A stretch of DNA of 17,122 nt from JANNRR01 sp031401675 (GCA_031401675.1 JANNRR010000134.1:1-17122), one strand, 5' to 3'; positions 1 to 7,417 are shown, numbered from the stretch's first letter. Numbers and translations are program-made. The notes: generated from the letters alone by a model not told the origin.

Positions 1-245
<245 letters not shown>

Positions 246-328
246 GGCTGTATGCTCCTATTGGTTTATGTCAGAGAAAAGCGCGGGAAATCGGCCGGTT
301 GGGTGGGTGCGCGCACGCACCGCCACCC

Positions 329-616
329 TCAGCCGAGGATCCCCAGGATGTCGCTTTCCTTCATGATCAGCAGTTCCTTGCCGTCGATCGTCACTTCAGT
401 GCCCGACCATTTGCCGAACAGGACGCGGTCGCCGGCCTTGACCGACGGTGCGATCAACTCGCCCGAATCCTTGCGGGCACCCGGGCCAACGGCCACAACT
501 TCGGCTTCTGCCGGCTTTTCCTTGGCGGTGTCGGGGATGATGATCCCGCCCTTGGTCTTTTCTTCGCCTTCGATGCGGCGCACCAGTACGCGGTCATGCA
601 GCGGTTTGAATGCCAT
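329..616 (-). CDS. groES: 10 kDa co-chaperonin GroES
   Basis: Heptameric lid of the GroEL folding cage. The 95-residue product has the family's usual length. It carries the N-terminal MAFKPLHDRVLVRR strand, the mobile-loop region EGEEKTKGGIIIPDTAKEKP (about 17-36), the VVAVGPGARKDSGE turn and the C-terminal DGKELLIMKESDILGILG. The ATG at 616 is preceded by a GGGAG ribosome binding site (626-630) with nine bases between. It is the first gene of groES-groEL. A promoter (687-715) and a CIRCE inverted repeat (653-679) lie just upstream, which implies HrcA repression and heat induction. The hrcA gene itself is not in the window. Confidence 0.98.
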   Translation of the reverse strand: MAFKPLHDRVLVRRIEGEEKTKGGIIIPDTAKEKPAEAEVVAVGPGARKDSGELIAPSVKAGDRVLFGKWSGTEVTIDGKELLIMKESDILGILG

Positions 617-652
617 CTGAAAACACTCCCTTGGTTTCAGGTTGAATGGGTG

Positions 653-679
653 TTGGCACTCGTACCTGTCGAGTGCTAA
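653..679. promoter_or_regulatory. CIRCE operator (HrcA binding site) of groESL
   Basis: The arms TTGGCACTC (653-661) and GAGTGCTAA (671-679) are separated by 9 bases, the CIRCE arrangement (TTAGCACTC-N9-GAGTGCTAA). Read in the groES direction the left arm is perfect and the right arm has one mismatch. It sits between the promoter -10 and the groES start, where bound HrcA would block transcription. HrcA regulation is inferred from the family rule; the site itself is directly visible. Confidence 0.95.
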
Positions 680-686
680 CGAGGCT

Positions 687-715
687 TATCTAGGCAACCC
701 GCCGTCCGCCGTCAA
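687..715 (-). promoter_or_regulatory. Promoter of groES-groEL
   Basis: On the minus strand TTGACG (710-715) and TAGATA (687-692) are 17 bases apart, a good sigma-70-type pair. The predicted transcription start falls at or inside the CIRCE element, the usual position for an HrcA-controlled chaperone promoter. Confidence 0.75.
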
Positions 716-743
716 CCAGCGAATTCGCAAAAAGTTGGGGTTT

Positions 744-769
744 GGCCTTGGCTTTGTCGGGCCAAGGCC
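744..769. repeat. Perfect 9-bp dyad between groES promoter and the TraB-like gene
   Basis: GGCCTTGGC (744-752) and GCCAAGGCC (761-769) form a perfect inverted repeat around the 8-base loop TTTGTCGG. It lies upstream of the groESL promoter and 47 bases before the TraB-like start. There is no adjoining T-tract on either strand that would make it a clear terminator. It could be an operator or a leader hairpin; the function is not known. Confidence 0.6.
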
Positions 770-815
770 TCACCTTTCGGGCAAGCATCAAATGATGCCG
801 GCCGCAGAAGGAGGC

Positions 816-1844
816 ATGCTGGTGCGACTGGTCCCGAACCAAAGCCATGTCCTGGCTCTGATCCTGTCCCCGATCCTGTCGCTGTTGCTGTCCACCCAGC
901 CGGCGCGGGCCGAATGCCGGGGCGATGACCTGATCGCCGCCCTTGCCGCAGGCGACCGCGCCGACCTCGACGCGGTGGCAGCCGGGCATGCCTATGCCGA
1001 CGGCAACCTCTGGCGCGCGACCAAGCCCGGCAGCACGGTCTATGTGGTCGGGACCCTGCATCTCTATGATCCGCGCATGGATGCGATGATGCAGACCATC
1101 GCGCCGCTGATCGAGGCCGCCGATCTGGTGCTGGTCGAGGCCGGGCGCGAGGAAATTGCGGCCCTGCAATCTGCCGTCGCCGCCCGGCCCGAGCTTTTGT
1201 TCCGCCCCACCGGCCCGACACTGCCGGAAGTGCTCAGCAAACCCGAATGGCAGGCGCTGTCCGCCGAACTGAAGGCGCGCGGCATCCCGCCGTTTCTCGC
1301 CTCCAAGTTCCAGCCCTGGTATGTCAGCATGCTTCTGGGGTTGCCCGCCTGCGCCATGGACCAACTGCAATCCGCCAGCTCTGGTCTGGACGAGTTGATC
1401 ATGCGCCGGGCCGAGGCGGCGGGCGTGCCGATCCGGGCGCTGGAACCCTATGACACCGTGTTCCGGATCTTCGCCGACCTGTCGCTGGAAGATCAACTGG
1501 ACATGATCCGCGTCTCGCTGGCGGCGGCTCAAGCGGCCGATGACCAGTTCGCCACCCTGATCGCCGCCTATTTCGCGGGCAAACACCGGCTGATCTGGGA
1601 ATTCACCCGGGCCCAGGCCGCGCAACTGCCCGGCATCGATCCGGCCAAGCTGGAACAGGACTTTCTCTTGATGGAACGCGCCCTTCTGACCGGGCGCAAC
1701 CAGTCCTGGATGGCGGTGCTGCAACCGGCGGTCGAGGGTGCCGACGTGGTGGTTGCCGTCGGCGCGGCGCATCTGTCGGGTGATCTTGGCGTGCTGAACC
1801 TGCTGGCAAAATCCGGCTATGAACTGACAAGGCTTCCGCTCTGA
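816..1844 (+). CDS. TraB/GumN-family protein with signal peptide
   Basis: The 342-residue protein has the hallmarks of the TraB/PrgY/GumN family: GTLH within YVVGTLHLYDPRM (79-82), a conserved acidic VLVEAG (Glu108), and a second Gx2H motif, GAAH, near the C-terminus (316-319). The superfamily includes TIKI metalloproteases, and these His and Glu residues are the expected metal or catalytic positions. Activity here is inferred. Residues 1-32 look like a signal peptide ending QPARA|EC, so the protein is probably periplasmic. The ATG at 816 was chosen because GAAGGAGG lies directly before it. In-frame ATGs at 792 and 795 would add residues but lack such a site. The serine hydrolase follows after 48 bases on the same strand and may share its transcript. 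Confidence 0.85.
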   Translation: MLVRLVPNQSHVLALILSPILSLLLSTQPARAECRGDDLIAALAAGDRADLDAVAAGHAYADGNLWRATKPGSTVYVVGTLHLYDPRMDAMMQTIAPLIEAADLVLVEAGREEIAALQSAVAARPELLFRPTGPTLPEVLSKPEWQALSAELKARGIPPFLASKFQPWYVSMLLGLPACAMDQLQSASSGLDELIMRRAEAAGVPIRALEPYDTVFRIFADLSLEDQLDMIRVSLAAAQAADDQFATLIAAYFAGKHRLIWEFTRAQAAQLPGIDPAKLEQDFLLMERALLTGRNQSWMAVLQPAVEGADVVVAVGAAHLSGDLGVLNLLAKSGYELTRLPL

Positions 1845-1892
1845 CCGCAAATCGGCAACAAGGGCCGGACAGCCCAGCCGACAGGACATGCC

Positions 1893-2984
1893 ATGACGCT
1901 TCAGCACCGCATCGACGCCGCCATCGACGCCGCCCTTGGCAGCCGCATCGTCGGCTGCGTCGTGCTGGTCAGCCAGCAGGGCCAACCCGTTTACGCCCGC
2001 GCCGCCGGGCTGGCCGACCGCGAGGCGGGGCGCGCCATGGCGCAGGATGCGATCTTCCGTCTGGCCTCGGTAACCAAACCGATCGTCGCCACCACCGCAC
2101 TGCACATGGTCGACCTCGGGCTTTTGTCGCTCGATGATCCGGTCACGAAGTACTTGCCCTATTTCACGCCCCCTGCCCCCGACGGCAGCCGCCCCGACAT
2201 CCTGATCCGGCAGTTGCTGACCCATTCCTCGGGTCTCAACTACGATGTGCCCGACGATGTCGCCGACGGCCTCAGCGGCCCGTTGATGCCGCTGACCGAA
2301 AACCTGCGCCGTCTGGCAAAGCACCCGCTGGTCTTCGCCCCCGGCACCGGCTGGGAATACGGCATGTCGATCGATGTGCTGGGCGGGGTGATCGCCGCCA
2401 TCAACCGCGCCACCTTGGCCGAGACGGTGGCGCGCTATGTCACCGGCCCGCTTGGCATGACCGACACCGCCTTTGGCGTGACTGATCCGACCCGGCTGGT
2501 GCCGCATTATTTCGACGGCACCCCGCCCCATCGCATGGCCGATCTGCACAAAGTGCCGCACGACGATGGCAGCGTCTCCGTTTTCTCGTCGTTGCGGATC
2601 TTTCAGCCGGAGGCGCCGCAATCCGGCGGTGCCGGCATGGCCGGAACCGCCGCAGACGTCATGAAACTGCTGGAGGCGGTTCGCGGCGGCAGCATCCTGA
2701 CACCCGCCACCCGCGATGCCGCCTTGGCCAACCAGATCGGCGACTTGCCCCGGCGCGCCACCGACGCCGGCAAGCGCTTCGGCTTTCTTGGTGCCGTCAC
2801 CATCGACCCGGTCAGCGCGCAATTCTCGGTACCGGCGGGCACCGTCGACTGGGGCGGCGCCTGGGGTCACAACTGGATGATCGACCCCGCCAGCCAGACC
2901 AGCGTCGTCACCTGCACCAATACCCTGTGGGAGGGGTGCAACGGCCCGTTCCGCGAGGATATCGCCGCCGCCGTCTTCGGCTGA
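1893..2984 (+). CDS. Serine hydrolase, class C beta-lactamase / family VIII esterase fold
   Basis: The 363-residue protein belongs to the beta-lactamase-related serine hydrolases. Visible motifs are SVTK (59-62, nucleophile Ser59 and Lys62), RQLLTHSSGL (106-115), YGMS (156-159, in the YxN/YxS position) and WGGAWGHNW (320-328). The WGG in place of the KTG box is more typical of family VIII esterases and DD-peptidase-like proteins than of true AmpC enzymes. No clear signal peptide is seen, so a cytoplasmic esterase or amidase is more likely than a periplasmic beta-lactamase. AGGA at 1883-1886 supports the ATG at 1893. The gene converges on the DUF2272 gene with only nine bases between. The substrate cannot be told from sequence. 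Confidence 0.88.
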   Translation: MTLQHRIDAAIDAALGSRIVGCVVLVSQQGQPVYARAAGLADREAGRAMAQDAIFRLASVTKPIVATTALHMVDLGLLSLDDPVTKYLPYFTPPAPDGSRPDILIRQLLTHSSGLNYDVPDDVADGLSGPLMPLTENLRRLAKHPLVFAPGTGWEYGMSIDVLGGVIAAINRATLAETVARYVTGPLGMTDTAFGVTDPTRLVPHYFDGTPPHRMADLHKVPHDDGSVSVFSSLRIFQPEAPQSGGAGMAGTAADVMKLLEAVRGGSILTPATRDAALANQIGDLPRRATDAGKRFGFLGAVTIDPVSAQFSVPAGTVDWGGAWGHNWMIDPASQTSVVTCTNTLWEGCNGPFREDIAAAVFG

Positions 2985-2993
2985 CCGGCTCGC

Positions 2994-3776
2994 TCAGGTC
3001 GCCCGGTTCCGCATGATCGCAATCTCGTTGCGCTCGCCGGCCAGAAAACCCTGCGCTGTCAGGCGGTAAACCTTGACGCCGACCGTGTCGCCGACATTTG
3101 CCCCGATCGCCCGGACCGTGCCATTCACGATCTGGCACACCACGTCGGTGTGCGAGGAAAACGAGTCATTCGCGGCGGCAAAGTCGTATGTGCGCCGCAC
3201 CCTGCGCCATTGCGCCACCAGATCGCCGACTTCGGGCCGTTGCTCGGTGATCCTGAACCCCCAGAACGGTGCCTCCTGTCCGGCCTGCTTCTTGGCGATG
3301 CTGTCGTGAATGTAGCTCGAATGCCCGGCGCTGAACTTGAAGCCGGAATAGCCGCCAGCCCGGCGGACAAATGCGCTCATCCCGGCAGCAGACCACGGCC
3401 AGTCGTCATGACTGGTGTTGTCCCCGGGCGGCCGTCCACCGCCGAGATCGTCCCACATCTTCAGCACGTGGCCCTTGAACGGCTCGGTGCCCTCCTGCCC
3501 GGCCCCCCGGTCAAACAGCTCCCAATAGAACGCAGCCGACTGGATCAGCCGCGCCACCGCATCGCTTTTCACTTCGGTCAGGTAGATATCCGATGCAAAA
3601 CTCTGCAGCACCGGTCCCGCACCCAGCACCCGGACCTGTTTCCACTTGGTACCGGTTTCGGCGACCAGTTCGACCTGCGTGCCGAATTTCATGTTGGTGA
3701 TCAGGGTGCCGCTGGTCGACGGGGTCTGCCGCAAATTCAACCCGTCATAGACATTGGTAATCAGAAATCTGGTCAT
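2994..3776 (-). CDS. Bacterial SH3-like domain plus DUF2272 protein
   Basis: The 260-residue product has two parts. Residues 1-68 (TRFLITNVYDGLNLRQTPS ... IYLTEV) read as a bacterial SH3 domain, a module that often binds peptidoglycan. Residues 70-258 fit my recollection of DUF2272, with WPWSAAGMSAFVRRAG (126-141), a following His152, PEVGDLV (181-187) and SSHTDVVCQIV (207-217, His209 and Asp211). The layout resembles the CHAP/NlpC-P60 papain-like fold, but Ser sits where those enzymes have Cys, so hydrolase activity is doubtful. No signal peptide or membrane segment is visible. GGAGG five bases before the ATG at 3776 fixes the start; an upstream TTG at 3788 is less likely. The gene stands alone, convergent with the serine hydrolase and divergent from ppaC. 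Function unknown. Confidence 0.8.
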   Translation of the reverse strand: MTRFLITNVYDGLNLRQTPSTSGTLITNMKFGTQVELVAETGTKWKQVRVLGAGPVLQSFASDIYLTEVKSDAVARLIQSAAFYWELFDRGAGQEGTEPFKGHVLKMWDDLGGGRPPGDNTSHDDWPWSAAGMSAFVRRAGGYSGFKFSAGHSSYIHDSIAKKQAGQEAPFWGFRITEQRPEVGDLVAQWRRVRRTYDFAAANDSFSSHTDVVCQIVNGTVRAIGANVGDTVGVKVYRLTAQGFLAGERNEIAIMRNRAT

Positions 3777-3812
3777 GCCTTCCTCCAAAAATCATCGCGT
3801 CAATCCGATCAT

Positions 3813-3839
3813 ACTATACCTGTTTGCCGATTCGGCCAA
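3813..3839 (-). promoter_or_regulatory. Possible promoter of the SH3/DUF2272 gene
   Basis: Minus-strand TTGGCC (3834-3839) and TATAGT (3813-3818) are 15 bases apart. The -10 matches consensus at five of six positions but the spacing is short. It lies 37 bases before the ATG. A near-palindrome, GCCGA-T-TCGGC, lies just inside the -35 and could be an operator. Confidence 0.35.
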
Positions 3840-3909
3840 CCTCCCTGCTTCCACCTGGGCCCTGCAGCCGCTGCGCGGCAGCTTTGTCTCGCCTTGCGCC
3901 GTCGGTGGC

Positions 3910-3938
3910 GTGACAACCGTGCCGCGCCTGCCTATAAG
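3910..3938 (+). promoter_or_regulatory. Promoter of ppaC
   Basis: GTGACA (3910-3915) and TATAAG (3933-3938) are separated by 17 bases, each matching the sigma-70 consensus at five of six positions. The start of transcription would fall about 30 bases before the ppaC ATG. The -10 is flanked by a 6-bp inverted repeat, CGCGCC (3923-3928) and GGCGCG (3938-3943). Confidence 0.55.
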
Positions 3939-3973
3939 GCGCGCAACCCCACCCACCCATCCGGAAGCATTCC

Positions 3974-4891
3974 ATGATCCAAGTCTTCGGCCACAAATCC
4001 CCCGACACCGACAGCACCGGCTCGCCCCTGATCTGGGCCTGGTATCTGTCTGAAGTGAAGGGCACGCCCGCCACCGCGAAACTGCTGGGCGAACCCAACA
4101 CCGAGGCGCTGTTCGTCCTGAACCGATGGGACCTGACCAAGCCCGCCATCATCGCCGACATCGCAGCCGGTGCCGAGGTGGTGATCGTCGACACCAACAA
4201 CCCCGCCGAACTGCCCGCCGGGATCAACGACGCCAACATTCTGGCGATCATCGACCATCACATGCTGGTCGGCGGCATCAAGACCAAAAGCCCGATCGAT
4301 ATCACCATGCGCCCGCTGGCCTGTACCGCCACCATCATGCACGATCTGATCGGGGCCGATCTGGCCCGGGCACCACGGGCGATCAAGGGGGCGATGCTGT
4401 CGTGCATCCTGTCCGACACGCTGGCGTTTCGCTCGCCCACCACCACGGCGCATGACCGCGCGGTGGCCGAGGCGCTGGCGACCGGTCTTGGCATCGACAT
4501 CCCGGCCTATGCCGCCCAGATGTTTGCCGCGAAATCCGACGTGTCGGCCTTCAGCGACGCCGAACTGCTGCGGATGGACAGCAAGGAATACAACATCGAC
4601 GGCAAGGAATTGCGGATTTCGGTGCTGGAAACCACGGCGCCGTCGGTGGTGCTGGACCGCAAGGCCAGCCTGATGGCTGCGATGCCGGCGGTGGCGAAAG
4701 CCGACGGGGCCGATCAGGTCCTGCTGTTCGTCATCGACATCCTGCGTGAAGAAGCCACGCTTCTGGTGCCGAACGATCTGGTAAAGACCATCGCCGAGAA
4801 AAGCTTCGGTGCCAGGGTCAGCGGTGACACCGTGGTTCTGCCCGGCATCATGAGCCGCAAGAAGCAGATCATCCCGAACCTGAAGCTGTGA
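3974..4891 (+). CDS. ppaC: Manganese-dependent (family II) inorganic pyrophosphatase
   Basis: Hydrolyses pyrophosphate to two phosphates in the cytoplasm, pulling biosynthetic reactions forward. The 305-residue protein belongs to the DHH phosphoesterases. Its metal ligands are visible: His7, Asp11 and Asp13 in FGHKSPDTDS, Asp73 in VDTNN, the DHH motif at 94-96 and Asp148 in LSDT. The substrate-binding SRKKQ sits at 294-298. Length matches the short two-domain form without CBS domains, so regulation by adenine nucleotides through CBS is not expected. It has its own promoter (3910-3938) and is followed by a hairpin terminator, so it is probably transcribed alone. The ATG at 3974 gives the canonical N-terminus; its ribosome binding site (GGAAG, 3961-3965) is moderate. 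Confidence 0.96.
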   Translation: MIQVFGHKSPDTDSTGSPLIWAWYLSEVKGTPATAKLLGEPNTEALFVLNRWDLTKPAIIADIAAGAEVVIVDTNNPAELPAGINDANILAIIDHHMLVGGIKTKSPIDITMRPLACTATIMHDLIGADLARAPRAIKGAMLSCILSDTLAFRSPTTTAHDRAVAEALATGLGIDIPAYAAQMFAAKSDVSAFSDAELLRMDSKEYNIDGKELRISVLETTAPSVVLDRKASLMAAMPAVAKADGADQVLLFVIDILREEATLLVPNDLVKTIAEKSFGARVSGDTVVLPGIMSRKKQIIPNLKL

Positions 4892-4898
4892 TCCGTCC

Positions 4899-4928
4899 GG
4901 TGGCGGCACCGCTACTGTGCCGCACCTT
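4899..4928 (+). terminator. Hairpin after ppaC
   Basis: GGTGGCGGCAC (4899-4909) pairs with GTGCCGCACC (4917-4926), ten base pairs with one bulged G, around the loop CGCTACT. It begins eight bases after the ppaC stop. Only two T residues follow, so it is a weak intrinsic terminator or an RNA-stabilising 3' hairpin. Confidence 0.5.
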
Positions 4929-4943
4929 CCGAGCACATTCGTA

Positions 4944-4987
4944 TGCATGAAACGTGCATGAAATGTGCATGGTTTCTGCACAGGGAT
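4944..4987. repeat. Four tandem 11-bp units upstream of the HAD hydrolase gene
   Basis: TGCATG occurs at 4944, 4955 and 4966, and TGCA again at 4977, exactly 11 bases apart. The units are TGCATGAAACG, TGCATGAAATG, TGCATGGTTTC and a degenerate TGCACAGGGAT. The array ends eight bases before the preferred ATG at 4996 and includes its ribosome binding site. One-turn spacing would put each copy on the same face of the helix, as for a cooperatively bound regulator. Confidence 0.7.
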
Positions 4988-4995
4988 TTTCCGCC

Positions 4996-5850
4996 ATGAC
5001 CCGCCTGATTTCGTCGCTGTCCGATATCACCCAAAGCTATGACGCCCTGTTCTGCGACCTCTGGGGCTGCCTGCACAATGGCCAGACCGCCTACCCTGCG
5101 GCATTGTCAGCGCTGCGCCGCTACCGTGATCAGGGCGGCCTTGTCGTCCTGATGACAAACGCCCCACGGCCTTCGCCGCAGGTGATCGCGGGCTTTGACC
5201 GGCTGGGGATCACGCCCGATGCCTATGATATCGTGGTGTCTTCCGGCGATGCCGCGCAGGCCGGTCTGATCGCCGGACTGGTTGGAACGAAGGTCTATCA
5301 CATTGGCCCGGACAAGGATGACGGTCTGTTTGCCGCCGCCCCCGGCATCACCCGGGTGCCGCTAGAGAAAGCCGAGGGCATCGTCTGTACCGGCCCGTTC
5401 CACGAGGATGCCGACACCCCCGAGGATTATCGCGGCACCCTGCTTGCGGCCAAGGCGCGTGGTCTGAAACTCCTGTGCGCCAACCCCGATATTGTGGTCG
5501 ATCTCGGCGACCGCCGCATCTATTGTGCCGGCGCGCTGGCGCAGCTCTTTGACCAGATCGGCGGCACCAGCCTGTATTTCGGCAAGCCGCACCCGCCGAT
5601 CTACGATCTGGCCCGCAACCGCATCGCCGCCCTTGGCATCGACGAGGACCGGATTCTGTGTGTCGGCGACGGCATTGGCACCGACGTGGCCGGCGGTCTG
5701 GCCGAGGGCCTCGACACCCTTTTCGTCACCGGCGGGCTTGCCGCAGACCAGTTTGGGCCCGACCCCGAACACCCCGACCCGGCCCTGCTGCAGCGCTGGC
5801 TTGACCAGAACGCGCAGACACCAACAGCGGCTATCGGGCGGCTGCGGTAG
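4996..5850 (+). CDS. HAD superfamily class IIA hydrolase (TIGR01459-like)
   Basis: Predicted cytoplasmic phosphatase related to the NagD group, 284 residues. HAD motif I is FCDLWGCLHNG with nucleophile Asp21, motif II is MTNA (53-56), the motif III lysine is Lys197 in FGKPHP, and motif IV is VGDGIGTD with Asp225 and Asp230. The long cap between motifs II and III is the class IIA layout. The position two after the nucleophile is Trp23 rather than the usual Asp, a feature I recall for this subfamily. The substrate is unknown. The ATG at 4996 was chosen because it gives the family N-terminus (MTRLISSLSD) and has AGGGA nine bases upstream. In-frame ATGs at 4963 and 4969 fall in the 11-bp repeats and are less likely. 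Confidence 0.88.
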   Translation: MTRLISSLSDITQSYDALFCDLWGCLHNGQTAYPAALSALRRYRDQGGLVVLMTNAPRPSPQVIAGFDRLGITPDAYDIVVSSGDAAQAGLIAGLVGTKVYHIGPDKDDGLFAAAPGITRVPLEKAEGIVCTGPFHEDADTPEDYRGTLLAAKARGLKLLCANPDIVVDLGDRRIYCAGALAQLFDQIGGTSLYFGKPHPPIYDLARNRIAALGIDEDRILCVGDGIGTDVAGGLAEGLDTLFVTGGLAADQFGPDPEHPDPALLQRWLDQNAQTPTAAIGRLR

Positions 5851-5855
5851 CGTAG

Positions 5856-5870
5856 CGCAGATTTTCTGCG
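5856..5870. terminator. Small hairpin after the HAD gene
   Basis: CGCAGA (5856-5861) and TCTGCG (5865-5870) pair across a TTT loop, starting six bases after the HAD stop. The following sequence is A-rich rather than T-rich, so termination is uncertain. It does separate the HAD gene from the next promoter. Confidence 0.35.
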
Positions 5871-5879
5871 GAAATAAAG

Positions 5880-5908
5880 TTGCTATTTTCGATGGCTATT
5901 GGTAAATT
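5880..5908 (+). promoter_or_regulatory. Probable promoter of the MaoC gene and ribF
   Basis: TTGCTA (5880-5885) and TAAATT (5903-5908) are exactly 17 bases apart in a conspicuously AT-rich stretch of an otherwise GC-rich region. Each hexamer matches consensus at four of six positions. The leader to the MaoC ATG at 5986 would be about 70 bases. Confidence 0.5.
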
Positions 5909-5985
5909 TCTTGCGCGGCGAATTGCCCGCCGGGCGGCCCCTGCCGACCCGCGACCCCGCGCTGCTGCAGTCAAAGGTTGCCCCG

Positions 5986-6444
5986 ATGCTCGACACCTCG
6001 CTTGATCACAACCTGCCCCGCGGCACCATCTGCATCGAAGACATCGAAATCGGCATGACCCGGCACCTGTCCAAGCAGATCACCGACCGCGACATCGCGC
6101 TGTTCGCCGAGGTGACAACCGACCGCAACCCGGTGCATCTGGATGAGAGCTACGCCCGGGACACCATATTTGGTGGAAGGATCGCGCACGGCATGCTGAC
6201 TGCCGGGCTGATCTCGGCCGTCATCGGCGAGCAGTTGCAGGGCCATGGGTCGGTCTATCTGGGGCAAAGCCTGAAGTTTCTGGCGCCGGTGCGCCCCGGC
6301 GATTCGGTCCGCGCCTGGGTCACGGTGACGGCAATCGATCCTGCCAGACGGCGTGTCACCCTTGAATGTGCCTGCTCCGTGGGTAATACGGTCGTCCTGA
6401 AGGGCGAGGCGCTGGTACTGGCACCCAGCCGGAAGTTTGACTGA
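5986..6444 (+). CDS. MaoC-like (R)-specific enoyl-CoA hydratase
   Basis: The 152-residue protein has a single hot-dog domain of the MaoC/PhaJ type. These enzymes hydrate trans-2-enoyl-CoA to (R)-3-hydroxyacyl-CoA. The hydratase signature TTDRNPVHLDESYA contains Asp46 and His51, five residues apart as in PhaJ, followed by FGGRIAHGML (62-71). The N-terminal part, IEDIEIGMTRHLSKQITDRDI, is also typical. The acyl chain preferred and any link to polyhydroxyalkanoate supply cannot be seen, since no pha genes are present. The ATG at 5986 has AAAGG eight bases upstream; an earlier TTG at 5899 would add 29 residues unlike the family. Its stop lies 32 bases before the ribF start, so the two are probably co-transcribed. 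Confidence 0.88.
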   Translation: MLDTSLDHNLPRGTICIEDIEIGMTRHLSKQITDRDIALFAEVTTDRNPVHLDESYARDTIFGGRIAHGMLTAGLISAVIGEQLQGHGSVYLGQSLKFLAPVRPGDSVRAWVTVTAIDPARRRVTLECACSVGNTVVLKGEALVLAPSRKFD

Positions 6445-6475
6445 CACAGGCGGGCACCCCCGCCGCAGGGGGATG

Positions 6476-7414
6476 ATGCGGATCGTTGAACATTGGCAGG
6501 GGCTTGCCCCGACCGACCGCGGAGCCGCTCTCGCCTTGGGCAACTTTGACGGGGTGCATCTTGGCCACCAGGCGGTGATCGACCTGGCCCGTACCGCTGC
6601 CAGCCGCCTTGACGCCCCGCTTGGCATCCTGACATTCGAGCCGCACCCGCGCCAGTTCTTCAACCCCGTGGCCCCGGCCTTCCGGCTGATGAACGCCGCC
6701 TCCCGCGCGCACCGGCTGGAAAAGCTTGGCGTCAGCCATCTGTATCAGCTGCCCTTCACCGCCGCGCTGGCCGGCATGACCGCCGAAGCCTTTGTCCGCG
6801 ACGTCCTGGCCCTTGGCCTCGGCGTCCGGCAGGTCGTGGTCGGCACGGATTTCCGCTTCGGCAAGGGCCGCACCGGCACCGCCACCGACCTTGCCGCCAT
6901 TGGATCCGCGCTGGGCTTTGCCACCACCATCGCCGATCTGGTCGCACACGGCGGCACCGAAGTGTCGTCAACCTCGATCCGCGCCGCACTGTCGGATGGC
7001 CGCCCCCGCGATGCCGCCGCCATGCTCGGCCACTGGCACCGGATCGAAGGCACGGTGATCCACGGCGAGAAGCGCGGGCGCACCTTGGGCTTTCCCACCG
7101 CCAACATGGCACTGACCGGCCTGCACCTGCCGCGCCTCGGCATCTACGCAGTCAAGGCCGACGTGCTGACCGGACCGCAGACCGGCAGCTATTTCGGGGC
7201 CGCATCGCTTGGCACCCGGCCGATGTTCGGGGACAACCAGCCCAACCTGGAAACTTACCTGCTTGATTTCACGGGCGATCTCTATGGCCAGTCCCTGTCC
7301 GTCGCCCTCGTCGACTTCCTGCGGCCCGAGGCGACGTTCGCCTCGCTCGATGCCTTCCTTGCCCAGATGCAGGCCGATTGCGACATGGCCCGCCAGATCC
7401 TGACGTCTCTCTGA
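6476..7414 (+). CDS. ribF: Bifunctional riboflavin kinase / FAD synthetase
   Basis: Phosphorylates riboflavin to FMN and adenylylates FMN to FAD in the cytoplasm. The 312-residue protein starts with the nucleotidyltransferase domain: GNFDGVHLGH (22-31) is the HxGH-like adenylyl-transfer motif, with VVGTDFRFGKGRTG (121-134) and SSTSIR (164-169). The C-terminal flavokinase domain begins near 185 and shows GTVIHGEKRGRTLGFPTAN (192-210), the ATP/riboflavin site. Length is normal for the family. The start is the second of two adjacent ATGs (6473 and 6476), because the AGGGGG at 6467-6472 leaves no gap before the first. It follows the MaoC gene closely and is followed by an intergenic repeat element before the YcgN-like gene. 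Confidence 0.96.
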   Translation: MRIVEHWQGLAPTDRGAALALGNFDGVHLGHQAVIDLARTAASRLDAPLGILTFEPHPRQFFNPVAPAFRLMNAASRAHRLEKLGVSHLYQLPFTAALAGMTAEAFVRDVLALGLGVRQVVVGTDFRFGKGRTGTATDLAAIGSALGFATTIADLVAHGGTEVSSTSIRAALSDGRPRDAAAMLGHWHRIEGTVIHGEKRGRTLGFPTANMALTGLHLPRLGIYAVKADVLTGPQTGSYFGAASLGTRPMFGDNQPNLETYLLDFTGDLYGQSLSVALVDFLRPEATFASLDAFLAQMQADCDMARQILTSL

Positions 7415-7417
7415 CCC

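Noticed and set aside
690..2870. A 726-codon open frame on the minus strand
   Set aside because: It lies opposite the TraB-like and serine hydrolase genes, both with clear motifs and ribosome binding sites. Its product is low-complexity (Gly, Gln, His, Arg rich), typical of antisense frames in GC-rich DNA.
3932..4981. A 349-codon minus-strand frame opposite ppaC
   Set aside because: ppaC has every family II pyrophosphatase residue in place, so the opposite frame is a shadow.
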